Shown here in pieces: positions 1 through 8,211 of a DNA stretch of 64,000 bases. The stretch lies in assembly GCF_021513275.1 (NCBI RefSeq), contig NZ_CP090978.1, positions 2,604,001 through 2,668,000 of the forward strand, read 5' to 3'. This stretch comes from Paenibacillus hexagrammi (GTDB lineage Bacteria > Bacillota > Bacilli > Paenibacillales > NBRC-103111). Numbering within the stretch: the stretch's first letter is position 1; every line of letters begins with the position of its first letter. Both the position numbers and the translations under genes were made by a program. The notes beneath the pieces are model-generated. The model did no database searches. It was given only the letters and a program-made list of their open reading frames with translations, and had not been told where the DNA came from.

Positions 1-342
1 GTTGAGCGCCTTGTTGTGGAAGATACGCCTCCCCCATTTACCGGCAAATTTTTTGAATTCCCGCCAGAACCATCCGAGCCGCTTCCCTTCGATTGGAAAG
101 TGGTGCCTTCGATTATCCAGCAACTTAACGAACCCAATCCCGAATGGTGGGACCGTCTATCTGAAATTCTTACACCAACTCTTCTCATTGGAGGCGGGGA
201 TGCCAGCCATGTTCCGCAAGAAAAGCTATTGGAGGTTTCTAAGCTTATTCCTAATTGTCAATTAATTACGGTTGACGGTGCGGGACATTTCGTTCATCTT
301 GCTAAATTGGATGCCTTTTTGAATGCTGTAAAACCTTTTTAA
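1..342 (+). CDS. alpha/beta hydrolase, C-terminal part (cut by window edge)
   Basis: The reading frame is open from the first base and ends at 342, so only about the last 113 residues are present. The end has the usual layout of an alpha/beta hydrolase: a strand leading to an acid residue (PTLLIGGGDASHVP) and about 30 residues later a catalytic-type histidine (DGAGHFVH). The nucleophile region lies outside the window, so substrate cannot be guessed. The TetR gene starts 23 bases downstream on the same strand, which suggests a two-gene unit in which the regulator controls the hydrolase. Confidence 0.75.
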   Translation, partial: VERLVVEDTPPPFTGKFFEFPPEPSEPLPFDWKVVPSIIQQLNEPNPEWWDRLSEILTPTLLIGGGDASHVPQEKLLEVSKLIPNCQLITVDGAGHFVHLAKLDAFLNAVKPF

Positions 343-365
343 ATGTTATGGAGGATTGACACAAA

Positions 366-953
366 TTGCCCCGTAATCCCGAAGAGTTTGAACGAATTCG
401 ACAAGCTGCAAAAGAAAAAATTCATGCAGCGGCGATGCTGCTTTTTATAAAGAAAGGGTATCATGCCACGTCAATAGAAGATGTCTCTAGACAAGCGCAG
501 ATATCCAAGGGTCTTCTTTACAATTACTACAAAGGAAAAGAAGACTTATTGGCCGCAATGGTTCAAGTTCGAATTGGAGAAGTAGCTGAGGTCATGGAAA
601 ATGCCGCAGCACTTCCAAAGCCGGCTGATCAGCTCCGACATATCGTTGTGGGAGCATTAGAGAATGTTTACCAGCGTCCCGACATATACAGATTTTACTT
701 GAATTTACAGACTCAGCCACAAGATGACCAAATTCTTGGAGCATATGGGCGTAAGCTAAGCGAAGCGTCCCGTACGCAGTTCGAAGTCCAATGTCGTATG
801 TTTCAACAGATGGGGGTTAAGGAGCCTAAGCTTCGTGCGCTCTATTTTTCTTCCGCCTTAAACGGAGCGATGCTGATGATTTCAAGTTATCCTGATTTAC
901 CGGTAGACCTGATGAAAGAACAGATGATTAGAGAATATTGCACGGGCGAATAG
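366..953 (+). CDS. TetR/AcrR family transcriptional regulator
   Basis: A 195-residue protein of normal length for TetR regulators. The N-terminal DNA-binding domain (about residues 10-60) has the typical helix-turn-helix pattern with TSIEDVSRQAQISKGLLYNY; the remaining helical part would bind an unknown ligand. The start is TTG at 366, placed by a GGAGG at 350-354. It lies directly behind an alpha/beta hydrolase and probably represses it. Regulator class is clear from sequence; ligand and targets are inference. Confidence 0.85.
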   Translation: MPRNPEEFERIRQAAKEKIHAAAMLLFIKKGYHATSIEDVSRQAQISKGLLYNYYKGKEDLLAAMVQVRIGEVAEVMENAAALPKPADQLRHIVVGALENVYQRPDIYRFYLNLQTQPQDDQILGAYGRKLSEASRTQFEVQCRMFQQMGVKEPKLRALYFSSALNGAMLMISSYPDLPVDLMKEQMIREYCTGE

Positions 954-1158
954 ATATGCTATCGTAGTTGCTCCTGATATTGGAGAGCCTTGTCCTATGG
1001 TTATCTGAAACTATGACTGGTTAGTGACAATGATGATCTCGCCACTGAATCTGATAATGGCAGGCAGGTTTATGATGGCATTCGCCTTTTAGTCCTTATA
1101 TGGTCAATCATACAAGCTTCCTCGATTCAAGAACGTATATTATCGGGGAGGTGAGAAC

Positions 1159-1602
1159 ATGCAGAATAAGACTATTTCAAAAAAACCAGGAGTTAGAAAA
1201 GCAGTTATTACGCAAACCCTGCCTACACTAGTTCTCTGGGAAAATAACAATCAAACTGGTCGCCGTCTGCGTTTTCGCGGTAACCTAGGAGTGCGCACCC
1301 TAGTGATCTTTAATTTTAATGATCTCTTGTCGAGTTTTGTGTTCACAGGCAATCGCAACAGCACCCTTGTGCTTTTCCGGGATATCAATTACCAAGGCCC
1401 CCGCAGGGTGTTTCGCGGCTCCATCGAAGTAGACAGCTTGCCTGACTTCAATGATCAGACATCATCCTTCATCATGTCGCGCAGACGATTGACCAATGCT
1501 GAGATCGACGACATTCAAGCGCGTCGAGTTGCACCTGAAAACTTCGCCGAGGTTCTCGGAAACGGGACCGTTGCCATGAACAGAAAGAATGTAAAGCGAT
1601 AA
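1159..1602 (+). CDS. beta/gamma-crystallin-like protein, copy 1
   Basis: A 147-residue protein with two tandem Greek-key-like repeats at about residues 23-62 and 69-106. Each repeat ends with the calcium-binding signature of bacterial beta/gamma-crystallins (N/D-N/D-x-x-S/T-S): NDLLSS at 54-59 and NDQTSS at 98-103. The second repeat also has the YQG-type turn (DINYQGPRRVF). A basic N-terminus and a 40-residue charged tail surround the domain, and no signal peptide is visible. The start is supported by a GGGGAGGTGAGA ribosome site. A near-identical paralogue with its own matching upstream region lies at 22053-22499. Calcium binding is expected from the family; a role in the spore coat or dormancy is only inferred from the neighbouring coat-type genes. 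Confidence 0.75.
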   Translation: MQNKTISKKPGVRKAVITQTLPTLVLWENNNQTGRRLRFRGNLGVRTLVIFNFNDLLSSFVFTGNRNSTLVLFRDINYQGPRRVFRGSIEVDSLPDFNDQTSSFIMSRRRLTNAEIDDIQARRVAPENFAEVLGNGTVAMNRKNVKR

Positions 1603-1608
1603 TTTGTA

Positions 1609-1650
1609 AGAAGAGCGATCTTGGGAGCAGCCCCGATCGTTCTTCTTTTA
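1609..1650 (+). terminator. intrinsic terminator of crystallin-like copy 1
   Basis: An inverted repeat (AAGAAGAGCGATC against GATCGTTCTTCTT, one G-T pair) is followed by TTTTA, right after the stop codon. Confidence 0.75.
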
Positions 1651-1757
1651 ACATGAAAGAAATTTAATTTTCAAAATAAACTCTACTCCAAGTTCCTCGC
1701 CTTCATTTGAATATGATAACTCGAACAATAAGAAGACTCGAGGTGACTCTCTTCCAT

Positions 1758-2861
1758 ATGCGTATTCTGATTATTGCCCCTGAACAAATACCCGTACCTC
1801 CCCCTGTCGGAGGCTCGGTGGAACACAACATCTATCAAATTGCCAAAAAGATTTCTTCCAAGCACCAAGTAACCATTATTAGTCGATTACGTCCCAACTA
1901 CCCGAGGAAAACGATCCTAGGCCATATTACTATTATTCGAGTAGCTGGCAGTAATAAACAAGCTTACCTATCTAATGTAGTTCATACGATCAAACGTCAG
2001 CGCTACGATCTGATTCAAATCGATAATCGCCCTAAATTCGTGCAAACGATTAGAAAAACCTTCCCTCTTACTCCAATTTCTATATTTTTACATTCAACAA
2101 CTTTCATATCCTCTCCAATAACAACCAAAAAACAAGCCACGAGCGATCTTAGGCAAGCTAATCTCGTTATTGGCAACAGCCTGTCACTTCAAAAGCATTT
2201 GAAAAGAAACTTCCCAATCATAAGTCGTAAGGTTCGTTTTGTTCATCTTGGCGTAGATGTTAATCAGTACCGACCTCGTAAGAAGAAATCGGCGGGCTTA
2301 CATCGTCCTTTTGTCATTCTTTTTGCTGGGAGACTTATTCCTCTCAAAGGGATCCCCGTTCTGATGAAAGCAACTCAGATTGTTAGAAAGTCCATTCCTA
2401 CTGCTAAACTTCAAATTGCGGGCGGAACTGGCAAGCCAAGCTACAAGAAATACTTGAAGCAGCTCGCTTCAACACTTCGAATTCCAGTTACATTTAAAGG
2501 GTATGTTCCACGGAGTCAAATGCCTAGCTTTTACCGATCTGGGGATTGTTTCGTTTGTCCGTCGCAGCGCCATGAAGCGTTTGGATTAGTGAATGTAGAA
2601 GCTATGGCTTCCGGCATTCCAGTAGTTGCTTCTAGAATCGGAGGTATTCCAGAGATTATTAAGCATCAACATAACGGAATTTTGGTTTCTAACTACAAAA
2701 GACCTGAGGCATTTGCCAAAGAAATTGTTCATTTAGCCAAGAATCCTTCGAAGGCATACAGAATCGCCAAGCATGCCCGGCTGGATGCAACGAAAAAATT
2801 CAGTTGGCGAGCTACGGCTAGAAAGCTTGAAAACATTTATTCTTCCAAAATTTCCGAATAA
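1758..2861 (+). CDS. glycosyltransferase family 4, CotSA/spore-coat type
   Basis: A 367-residue GT-B glycosyltransferase. The N-terminal acceptor domain begins with MRILIIAPEQIPVPPPVGG; the C-terminal donor domain has the GT4 pattern with the EX7E motif (HEAFGLVNVE, then MASGIPVV). It resembles the CotSA/YtcC group that decorates spore coat or cell-surface material. An upstream in-frame TTG at 1707 exists, but ATG 1758 has a GAGGTGA at 1740-1746 and starts exactly at the conserved N-terminus. The YheC/D-like gene follows 13 bases later, making a two-gene operon. Sugar donor and acceptor are unknown. Confidence 0.8.
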   Translation: MRILIIAPEQIPVPPPVGGSVEHNIYQIAKKISSKHQVTIISRLRPNYPRKTILGHITIIRVAGSNKQAYLSNVVHTIKRQRYDLIQIDNRPKFVQTIRKTFPLTPISIFLHSTTFISSPITTKKQATSDLRQANLVIGNSLSLQKHLKRNFPIISRKVRFVHLGVDVNQYRPRKKKSAGLHRPFVILFAGRLIPLKGIPVLMKATQIVRKSIPTAKLQIAGGTGKPSYKKYLKQLASTLRIPVTFKGYVPRSQMPSFYRSGDCFVCPSQRHEAFGLVNVEAMASGIPVVASRIGGIPEIIKHQHNGILVSNYKRPEAFAKEIVHLAKNPSKAYRIAKHARLDATKKFSWRATARKLENIYSSKISE

Positions 2862-2874
2862 GAGGTGTGCAGGA

Positions 2875-3639
2875 ATGGTGGGTAGAGCAAGAACAATTGG
2901 AAGCAAATGGGTTAAAACAAAGGTCCTCTTATTAAATAAAGAACTTCGCAAATTTGTTCCAGAAACAAGAGTCTATAATCAAGCGAACCTTCTTTATATG
3001 TTAAAAAAGCATAAAATGGTTTATGTAAAACCAATCAATGGCACTTCCGGACAAGGTGTTATTCGTGTCGAGAAAAATGATAAATACCGTTATCAGGCAG
3101 GTCAAACAGCGAAGTCATTTGGAACGTTTCAAGGCCTATTCGCCGCTCTTAGCAAAGCCAAGTTAAACAGATCCTATCTTATCCAGCAAGGTATTCATCT
3201 CTTAACACACCAGAAGCGAATCTTCGACGCGCGTCTTATGGTTCAAAAAGTCACGCACAAAAATTGGGAAACAACGGGGTATATCGGCCGAGTAGCTCAC
3301 CCCCGCAAAATAGTGACGAACTTCCACAATAGCGGCAAACCGCTGTCTTTAGAGGTATTGCTCGGCTCCTATTTAAAAAATCAGAAGAAACATGATTATA
3401 TCAGAAGCTTACGATACTTAGGGTATCGAATTGCAACGCACTACCAGAAGAGCTATCCCGGATTTAGAGAAATTGGTATTGACATCGGAATCGATAAGAA
3501 TCTGAAGCCTTGGGTGATAGAAGTCAACACAGCCCCAGATCCCTTCATATTCAACCAGTTAAAAGATAAAAAAATGTTTGTTAAAGTACTTAGACACGCA
3601 AGAGCAAACGGCCGGTTTCTACGTGTAAAACGCAAGTAA
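2875..3639 (+). CDS. YheC/YheD family coat-associated ATP-grasp-like protein
   Basis: A 254-residue protein matching the YheC/YheD group of endospore-coat-associated proteins with an ATP-grasp fold. Visible hallmarks are MVYVKPINGTSGQGVIRV (nucleotide-binding strand and loop) and the C-terminal EIGIDIGIDKNLKPWVIEVN, the metal/ATP site in which E and N coordinate magnesium. The start at 2875 follows AGAGGTG; the frame is open 34 codons further upstream, but that part overlaps the glycosyltransferase. It is short compared with the 350-450 residues of B. subtilis YheC/YheD. The pairing with the glycosyltransferase suggests a spore-surface function; the reaction is unknown. Confidence 0.8.
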   Translation: MVGRARTIGSKWVKTKVLLLNKELRKFVPETRVYNQANLLYMLKKHKMVYVKPINGTSGQGVIRVEKNDKYRYQAGQTAKSFGTFQGLFAALSKAKLNRSYLIQQGIHLLTHQKRIFDARLMVQKVTHKNWETTGYIGRVAHPRKIVTNFHNSGKPLSLEVLLGSYLKNQKKHDYIRSLRYLGYRIATHYQKSYPGFREIGIDIGIDKNLKPWVIEVNTAPDPFIFNQLKDKKMFVKVLRHARANGRFLRVKRK

Positions 3640-3867
3640 ACCTCATTATTACTTTAGCCAAGTATTACACCTTCATCCACTTCATCAGGGGATTGTGGGT
3701 GTTTTTGCATACTCCTTTCCTACAAACCGTGATAATAGGCCACTACATCCTTATCATTGTACCTCCCCCTCTCACCACCGCAGCAGTCACAAGTGAAGCC
3801 GAACATCCCGTTTTCCGAGTACATAAGATGTAAGGTGAATTCAAACGCCTTGAAAAGAGTGGTGTTA

Positions 3868-4311
3868 ATGGCAAGTAGAGTACTTGTAATTGAAGTTGAG
3901 GAACACATAGCAAGGCAGCTGCAGTTAGAATTCGCACATGTCGGAAATCGTGTAGAGTTAGCTTGTGAGGGTTCAGAAGAGACCGATGGCGAACTTATTA
4001 GGCATAACTCCATGATCTATAGGCTTCATGAAACAATCGTGAATCTTCGATCAAGAGAAGTGTTTCAGAATGGGATCAACATCAATTTTACATCAAAAGA
4101 ATTTGAGCTTCTTGTTTATTTGATCGAACATCGAAATGAAGTTCTTAGTCGGGAACGAATCCTAAACGACGTGTGGGGATACGATTTTCGGGGAAGTTCT
4201 AATCTGGTGGATGTATATATCCGCTTTATTCGAAAAAAGCTAATCGCGCCCTATCCGCATATTCGAACCATACGTGGTGTTGGGTATATCCTAGAGGACC
4301 AACAGGAATGA
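3868..4311 (+). pseudogene. OmpR-type response regulator lacking most of its receiver domain
   Basis: The 147-residue product begins like a receiver domain (RVLVIEVEEHIARQLQLEF) but after about 35 residues jumps almost directly to the interdomain segment and a complete winged-helix DNA-binding domain (FTSKEFELLVYLIEHRNEVL to RTIRGVGYILE). The phosphoacceptor Asp, the conserved Thr/Ser and the Lys of a receiver are all missing, so about 75 residues seem to have been deleted in frame. One of the acidic residues of the first loop is also changed (VIEVEE where VVEDEE is usual). No kinase is adjacent. It may be a dead remnant or a phosphorylation-independent DNA-binding protein. Confidence 0.65.
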
Positions 4312-4611
4312 AAATAAATAGTAACCTCAGCATTACATGAACATGCATACGCTAAGACACTTTGAAATTATGTTCTGACCATCCCCTCAGCTCAGAACGA
4401 GCTTCCCGTGCGAATGAGTGTTTGGTATAACGAAAACAAACTAACGTTCGGGGATGTGGTGTCAGAGGGCAAAGCAAGAGCACATAAATTTGATCGAGTT
4501 TCAAAAGCGATTTACAACGGAGTCCGCTTGTCACGATCATCTCTTCAAAATGAAATGGCCTGCGGGCTTCAAATGTGAAATATCCTCGTAACCGTGCTGA
4601 TTTCTCCATTG
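4312..4611. other. intergenic region without recognised gene
   Basis: The 300 bases between the truncated regulator and the end of the histidine kinase hold an open frame without a clear start on the plus strand (4366-4578) and a longer one on the minus strand. Neither has a ribosome site or a recognisable domain. Confidence 0.4.
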
Positions 4612-5664
4612 TCATATTCGTTCTGGCCTAGCAAATGATGTAAGTGTTATTTTGAATCTGCTCCCGTTTTCGTCGGTGTGTTCTAACTCCAGTTGCCCAC
4701 CCATCATCTCGGTCAGATGCCTCGCGATGGAGAGTCCGAGCCCCGAGCCGCCTTGGTTGCGGTTACGCGACGATTCTACTCGATAAAACCGTTCAAAAAT
4801 GAGATCTCTCTGGTGAGCACGAATGCCAATGCCCGTGTCATTCACAAGTACTACCAAGTTCTCGGCTTCCGAAGTTATAAGAATGTTGACTTCACCGCCC
4901 TGTCGGTTGTAGCGAACTGCATTCTCGATCACATTATGAAAAACATGGAACCATAGATGTCGACTGCCGACCACGTTATCCATAGGTTGCTGCAAAAGGA
5001 CTTCCAGCCGTATAGAAACCCCAAGCGTTCGTGAGATCGGTTTAATTTCCACTATGATATCATGCAGCAACTGCCGCAAATCGAAAGTCTCGTCATCTCC
5101 CGGGGCATATCTGCCGTCGGACAAAAGAAGCAAGTCTTCAACAAGTGATTCCAGACGGCTTAACATGCGATCCGCAGCAAGTCGGAAGTCTTCCCTGTCT
5201 GCAGGATCATCCGGAGATAGAACAAGCACATCCAGCTGCGTTCTCAGTATGGCCAACGGAGTGCGCAACTCGTGCGACGCATCGCTAATGAATCGGCTCT
5301 GTTGACGGAATGCAGCCTCTAACCGATCCAGCATGGAGTTGAATGACAGGCCGAGGTCGCGCAGTTCTTCTTCCCATTCTTCCAAACGTAACCGGGTATG
5401 AAGGGTGCGGCTATCGATTCCGGCAACTGCTTCGCTCATTTCGCGAACAGGTCTTAAAGCAAGCCCTGAGACCCAATACGAGCTAACCATCCCCGCAATT
5501 ACAGTGAAAGCAAAGCTGAACAGCATGTTCGGCAAGATCGGGGTGGAGTGAGAAAAGATAGCAAGCAAGCCGGCAAAAATCAAACACAGCATCATAAGAA
5601 CGGAGGTGGTGTAGAGCGCTAATCGAGTACGCAAAGAGAGGCGGTATCTCTTCATTCGAAGCAC
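4612..5664 (-). CDS. sensor histidine kinase, HAMP/HisKA/HATPase
   Basis: A 350-residue membrane histidine kinase. Two membrane helices (about residues 15-35 and 45-70) leave almost no extracellular loop, so the signal is probably sensed in the membrane. Then follow a HAMP linker, the H-box SDASHELRTPL, the N-box NVIENAVRYN, the G1 box NDTGIGI and the G2 box GGSGLGLSI. It overlaps the end of the response regulator gene by 13 bases and will be co-translated with it as one two-component system. A second start three codons in (ATG 5655) is possible. The signal is unknown. Confidence 0.9.
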   Translation of the reverse strand: MLRMKRYRLSLRTRLALYTTSVLMMLCLIFAGLLAIFSHSTPILPNMLFSFAFTVIAGMVSSYWVSGLALRPVREMSEAVAGIDSRTLHTRLRLEEWEEELRDLGLSFNSMLDRLEAAFRQQSRFISDASHELRTPLAILRTQLDVLVLSPDDPADREDFRLAADRMLSRLESLVEDLLLLSDGRYAPGDDETFDLRQLLHDIIVEIKPISRTLGVSIRLEVLLQQPMDNVVGSRHLWFHVFHNVIENAVRYNRQGGEVNILITSEAENLVVLVNDTGIGIRAHQRDLIFERFYRVESSRNRNQGGSGLGLSIARHLTEMMGGQLELEHTDENGSRFKITLTSFARPERI

Positions 5665-6365
5665 ACCGCCTCAACATGAGCCCCCGAATGCAGACGATAT
5701 CCCTCACCTTGCACCGTTATGATATAGGGTTCCGTATGATCGGCAAGTCTTCCGGCGGCAAGCTTCCGGCGTAAAGAATTTATATGAACACGTACGGTCG
5801 TACTAAACGGGTCGGCATGGGCATCCCAGATGTGCTCAAGTAAAGTTTCCGCTGATATCGTTGCCTCTGCGTTCAATAACATATACTCCAAGATCGCAAA
5901 TTCCTTGCGGGTCAGCGGCAAGTACCTCCCCGCTTGCATGACAGTTCGAGCAGCCGAGTCCAGTAACAGATCCCGATAAGCAAGGCGAGAAACCTTAAGT
6001 GGAGTTTCCCGCCGTAGTTGCACGCGAATCCGGGCCAACAACTCGTGGTAATGAAAGGGCTTTCCGATATAATCATCTGCCCCTACGTCAAGCCCATTGA
6101 TAATGTTATGAGAATCGTGACGAGCAGTTAACATGATGATAGAAAGACGGGGTTGTGATTGTCGGAGTCTCTTGCAGACCTCGAAGCCATCCATTACAGG
6201 AAGATTAAGATCCAGTAACACAAGATTGTAGCGATTCACTTCTGCCATCTCCCACCCTGCCGCACCATCCTCTGCAATATCCACCGCATACCCTTCCCGG
6301 CGCAAGCCCTTGGCCAACGCCTGCGCCATATCTACTTCATCCTCTACCAGTAAAATCCGTATCAT
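5652..6365 (-). CDS. OmpR/PhoB family response regulator
   Basis: A 237-residue response regulator. The receiver domain (residues 1-115) has the acidic pair in LVEDEVD, the phosphoacceptor Asp in LVLLDLNLP and the Lys in VGADDYIGKPF. The C-terminal winged helix has TRKEFAILEYML and VQGEGYRLH. ATG 6365 is chosen because it opens the conserved MIRILLVEDE and follows a purine-rich AAGGGGGTGGGG; an in-frame start seven codons upstream is less likely. It is the partner of the kinase gene overlapping its 3' end. Confidence 0.9.
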   Translation of the reverse strand: MIRILLVEDEVDMAQALAKGLRREGYAVDIAEDGAAGWEMAEVNRYNLVLLDLNLPVMDGFEVCKRLRQSQPRLSIIMLTARHDSHNIINGLDVGADDYIGKPFHYHELLARIRVQLRRETPLKVSRLAYRDLLLDSAARTVMQAGRYLPLTRKEFAILEYMLLNAEATISAETLLEHIWDAHADPFSTTVRVHINSLRRKLAAGRLADHTEPYIITVQGEGYRLHSGAHVEAVCFE

Positions 6366-6405
6366 CCCCACCCCCTTGTCGAGCAATTTGCATATTATTT
6401 CTATT

Positions 6406-6672
6406 TTAGCATGCTGGATGACTTCTTAACAGGGATGCTACAGGTAGCTGTACGAAGCTTGCGGAATCCGTACCAGGTTCCTCCCCCCAGACAAGCGTCA
6501 CCACCACGCCAGCGAGGATAAGATGCTCCCGTAGCATTACGCCCATTGCCGAACCTCCAAGCAAGCTGAGTCCCAAAGTTAGGGTAAATGGCAAGTGGCA
6601 CGGACATATGAGAAAAGAAACTGCAATCCAGAAAATACCTTTGCGCTTCTGCTGCACTACTTGACGCTCCAT
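6406..6672 (-). CDS. MerE-like small membrane protein
   Basis: An 88-residue protein with two hydrophobic helices. The first carries ICPCHLPFTLTLGLSLLGG, closely matching the CPCHLP-containing helix of MerE, the broad mercury/methylmercury transporter of mer operons; the following MGVMLREHLILAGVV fits the second helix. A cysteine pair in a membrane helix next to His-Pro is the metal-binding element of this family. The ribosome site AGGGAG precedes ATG 6672. No merA, merR or merT is nearby, so it stands alone. A perfect palindrome and a TATAAT box lie just upstream. Metal specificity is not proven. Confidence 0.6.
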   Translation of the reverse strand: MERQVVQQKRKGIFWIAVSFLICPCHLPFTLTLGLSLLGGSAMGVMLREHLILAGVVVTLVWGEEPGTDSASFVQLPVASLLRSHPAC

Positions 6673-6706
6673 TGTAAATAACTCCCTTCATGTGTACGAT
6701 AAGGCA

Positions 6707-6729
6707 ATTATAACAACTCCGTTGTTATA
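6707..6729 (-). promoter_or_regulatory. palindromic operator overlapping promoter of the MerE-like gene
   Basis: ATAACAAC and GTTGTTAT form a perfect 8-base inverted repeat with a 3-base centre at 6710-6728. On the minus strand a TATAAT (6712-6707) touches one arm, so a bound regulator would block or remodel the promoter of the gene starting at 6672. Longer flanking arms (GGCAATTA and TAATTGCC) extend the symmetry. No matching regulator gene is adjacent. Confidence 0.55.
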
Positions 6730-6857
6730 TTGATGTTAATTGCCTTCTTACATTCACAACGAGCTTCTTGTTCTATAGGTTGAATAGAATTGCCCAAGCT
6801 CTCTGGCAACATGTCCGATAGATCTTTGATTGAATTCACTAGTCTAGAGCATGTCCT

Positions 6858-6941
6858 TTATGACCTTTTCTTGCGAACGAAATAAATAATTCCTGCAACC
6901 AGCACAATTACAGCACCTACGCAATAAATAATGGGGTTCAT
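6858..6941 (-). CDS. 27-residue single-helix membrane peptide
   Basis: A short frame preceded by an excellent ribosome site (GAAGGAGGCGACAAC before ATG 6941) encodes 27 residues: a short N-terminus, one hydrophobic helix (YCVGAVIVLVAGIIYFV) and a basic tail RKKRS. The strong ribosome site and clean membrane-anchor design support a real small membrane protein. Function unknown. Confidence 0.55.
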   Translation of the reverse strand: MNPIIYCVGAVIVLVAGIIYFVRKKRS

Positions 6942-7296
6942 GTTGTCGCCTCCTTCTTCGATCCGGATAGTTTCATTGTACGATAGGAGATGTTAAATCT
7001 TCGTTAAGTCCATGCTGTGACGGCGGTGGAAATTGAAATGATACAGAGCGAGGAGGCAGATCGCAAGCATTCGTTGCCTTTTCTGAAGTAAATGAATGAA
7101 TAAACTGGTTTTTTGTGTCGTTGGACAACATTTTTTTGTAATTTTTCCCCATCAGAACCTATTTCCATGAGTACAACACAATACGCCATGCATACGGCAA
7201 ATTGAGCTTATCCAAGACTTGACCGACCAAGCATTCGAGATCCGAGGAAGCAAAGAAGCAATATGGTTTAAAAGTTGATCTTCCGTAGCACTTGCA
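6942..7296. other. intergenic region
   Basis: No convincing gene was found here. A 61-codon minus-strand frame (7004-7189) has no ribosome site, no hydrophobic segment and no familiar motif. The region probably holds the promoter of the 27-residue peptide gene. Confidence 0.4.
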
Positions 7297-7337
7297 CAAA
7301 AAAAGCCGGATTTCCTTAGCGTACGGGATCTCCGGCT
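7297..7337 (-). terminator. terminator of the FMN/RnfD-like operon
   Basis: AGCCGGA (7304-7310) pairs with TCCGGCT (7331-7337); on the minus strand the hairpin is followed by a run of T residues. It lies 55 bases beyond the stop of the RnfD-like gene. Confidence 0.75.
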
Positions 7338-7392
7338 TGTTTGAAGATATTTTCGCTTAGCTTACGTTTTCCGCGTTTTGTTGGCGATATCC

Positions 7393-8211
7393 CTACTTAG
7401 AAATTGGAGGGTTTCGCTTGCTGTTGTAAACAATATTTGACACGGTTCTTGATCTAATCACGTGATAAGCATTGCTAATAAGCAATCCGATAAATAAGTA
7501 CATAAGTCCGCCAAAATAACTATAAATAATCACTCCTACGATTGCGCTCAGCAAACCAAACACCACTTGATCTTTATTGGAGACGGGTGAGGTTGGCGGG
7601 TCTGTCAGCATAAATAGTGCAAAGAACAATGACGCGTTTATAAAAGGAGGTCGAAATGCATCGGCAGCTCCTCCCACATGTATGAGCCCCAGCAAGAATA
7701 ATGACAAAAAATACAAGCTAAGAAATGCAAATACTTGTGGAAATTTGTTAACTCGACTGGTTACCGCGTAACCGGCTACGAGCAGGAATCCGATTGTCCA
7801 CGCTGGAAGATCTCCAAATGCACCCCACCAGCTCTGTCCGGTTTGAAAACAGAGAATGGATAACAGCAGACCAAAGACAGCCGGATTGAACACCGGTTTA
7901 TTTTTATATACGAGTAAATGCTTAGATAAGATAGCCATGGTCGCAGTGATTGCCACGATATACCATGTAGTTGCGGTACTTAAAATTAAGGCGATAATAA
8001 GGCCTGTGATCACAGCACCATCCGGAATCCATTTTTTTCTTTTTCTCAGACGAAAGCAAATCCAATCCATCCCTACAGCAGTAATCCCAGCAACAATGGC
8101 ATTAAAGATTCCTTTACTGTCCGATGAGAGTAACGCGGCTATAAGTAGAATGACCGCCAAGGAAATGATGACATAGCTCTTCGGTTTTTTATGCCATGGT
8201 TGAGCTGACAT
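7393..8211 (-). CDS. RnfD/NqrB-like membrane protein
   Basis: A 272-residue integral membrane protein with about ten hydrophobic segments. It has the RnfD/NqrB landmarks FNPAVFGLLL (around residues 108-117) and MLTDPPTSPVS (around 201-211). It lacks the loop with the SGAT-PLD type FMN attachment site of full-size RnfD, and at 272 residues it is shorter than the usual 320-350, so it may carry no covalent flavin. Its start follows the stop of apbE immediately and has its own TAGGAGGG ribosome site. With ApbE and the FMN-binding protein it probably forms a small membrane electron-transfer unit; donor and acceptor are unknown. Confidence 0.75.
   Translation of the reverse strand: MSAQPWHKKPKSYVIISLAVILLIAALLSSDSKGIFNAIVAGITAVGMDWICFRLRKRKKWIPDGAVITGLIIALILSTATTWYIVAITATMAILSKHLLVYKNKPVFNPAVFGLLLSILCFQTGQSWWGAFGDLPAWTIGFLLVAGYAVTSRVNKFPQVFAFLSLYFLSLFLLGLIHVGGAADAFRPPFINASLFFALFMLTDPPTSPVSNKDQVVFGLLSAIVGVIIYSYFGGLMYLFIGLLISNAYHVIRSRTVSNIVYNSKRNPPISK

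Noticed and set aside
4352..4615. 87-codon minus-strand ORF overlapping the kinase end
   Set aside because: No ribosome site and no recognisable sequence; the opposite strand is equally open.
6401..6691. 96-codon minus-strand frame overlapping the MerE-like gene
   Set aside because: The MerE-like motifs and the ribosome site belong to the other frame (6406-6672).
7004..7189. 61-codon minus-strand ORF
   Set aside because: No ribosome site, no domain or composition signal; likely chance.
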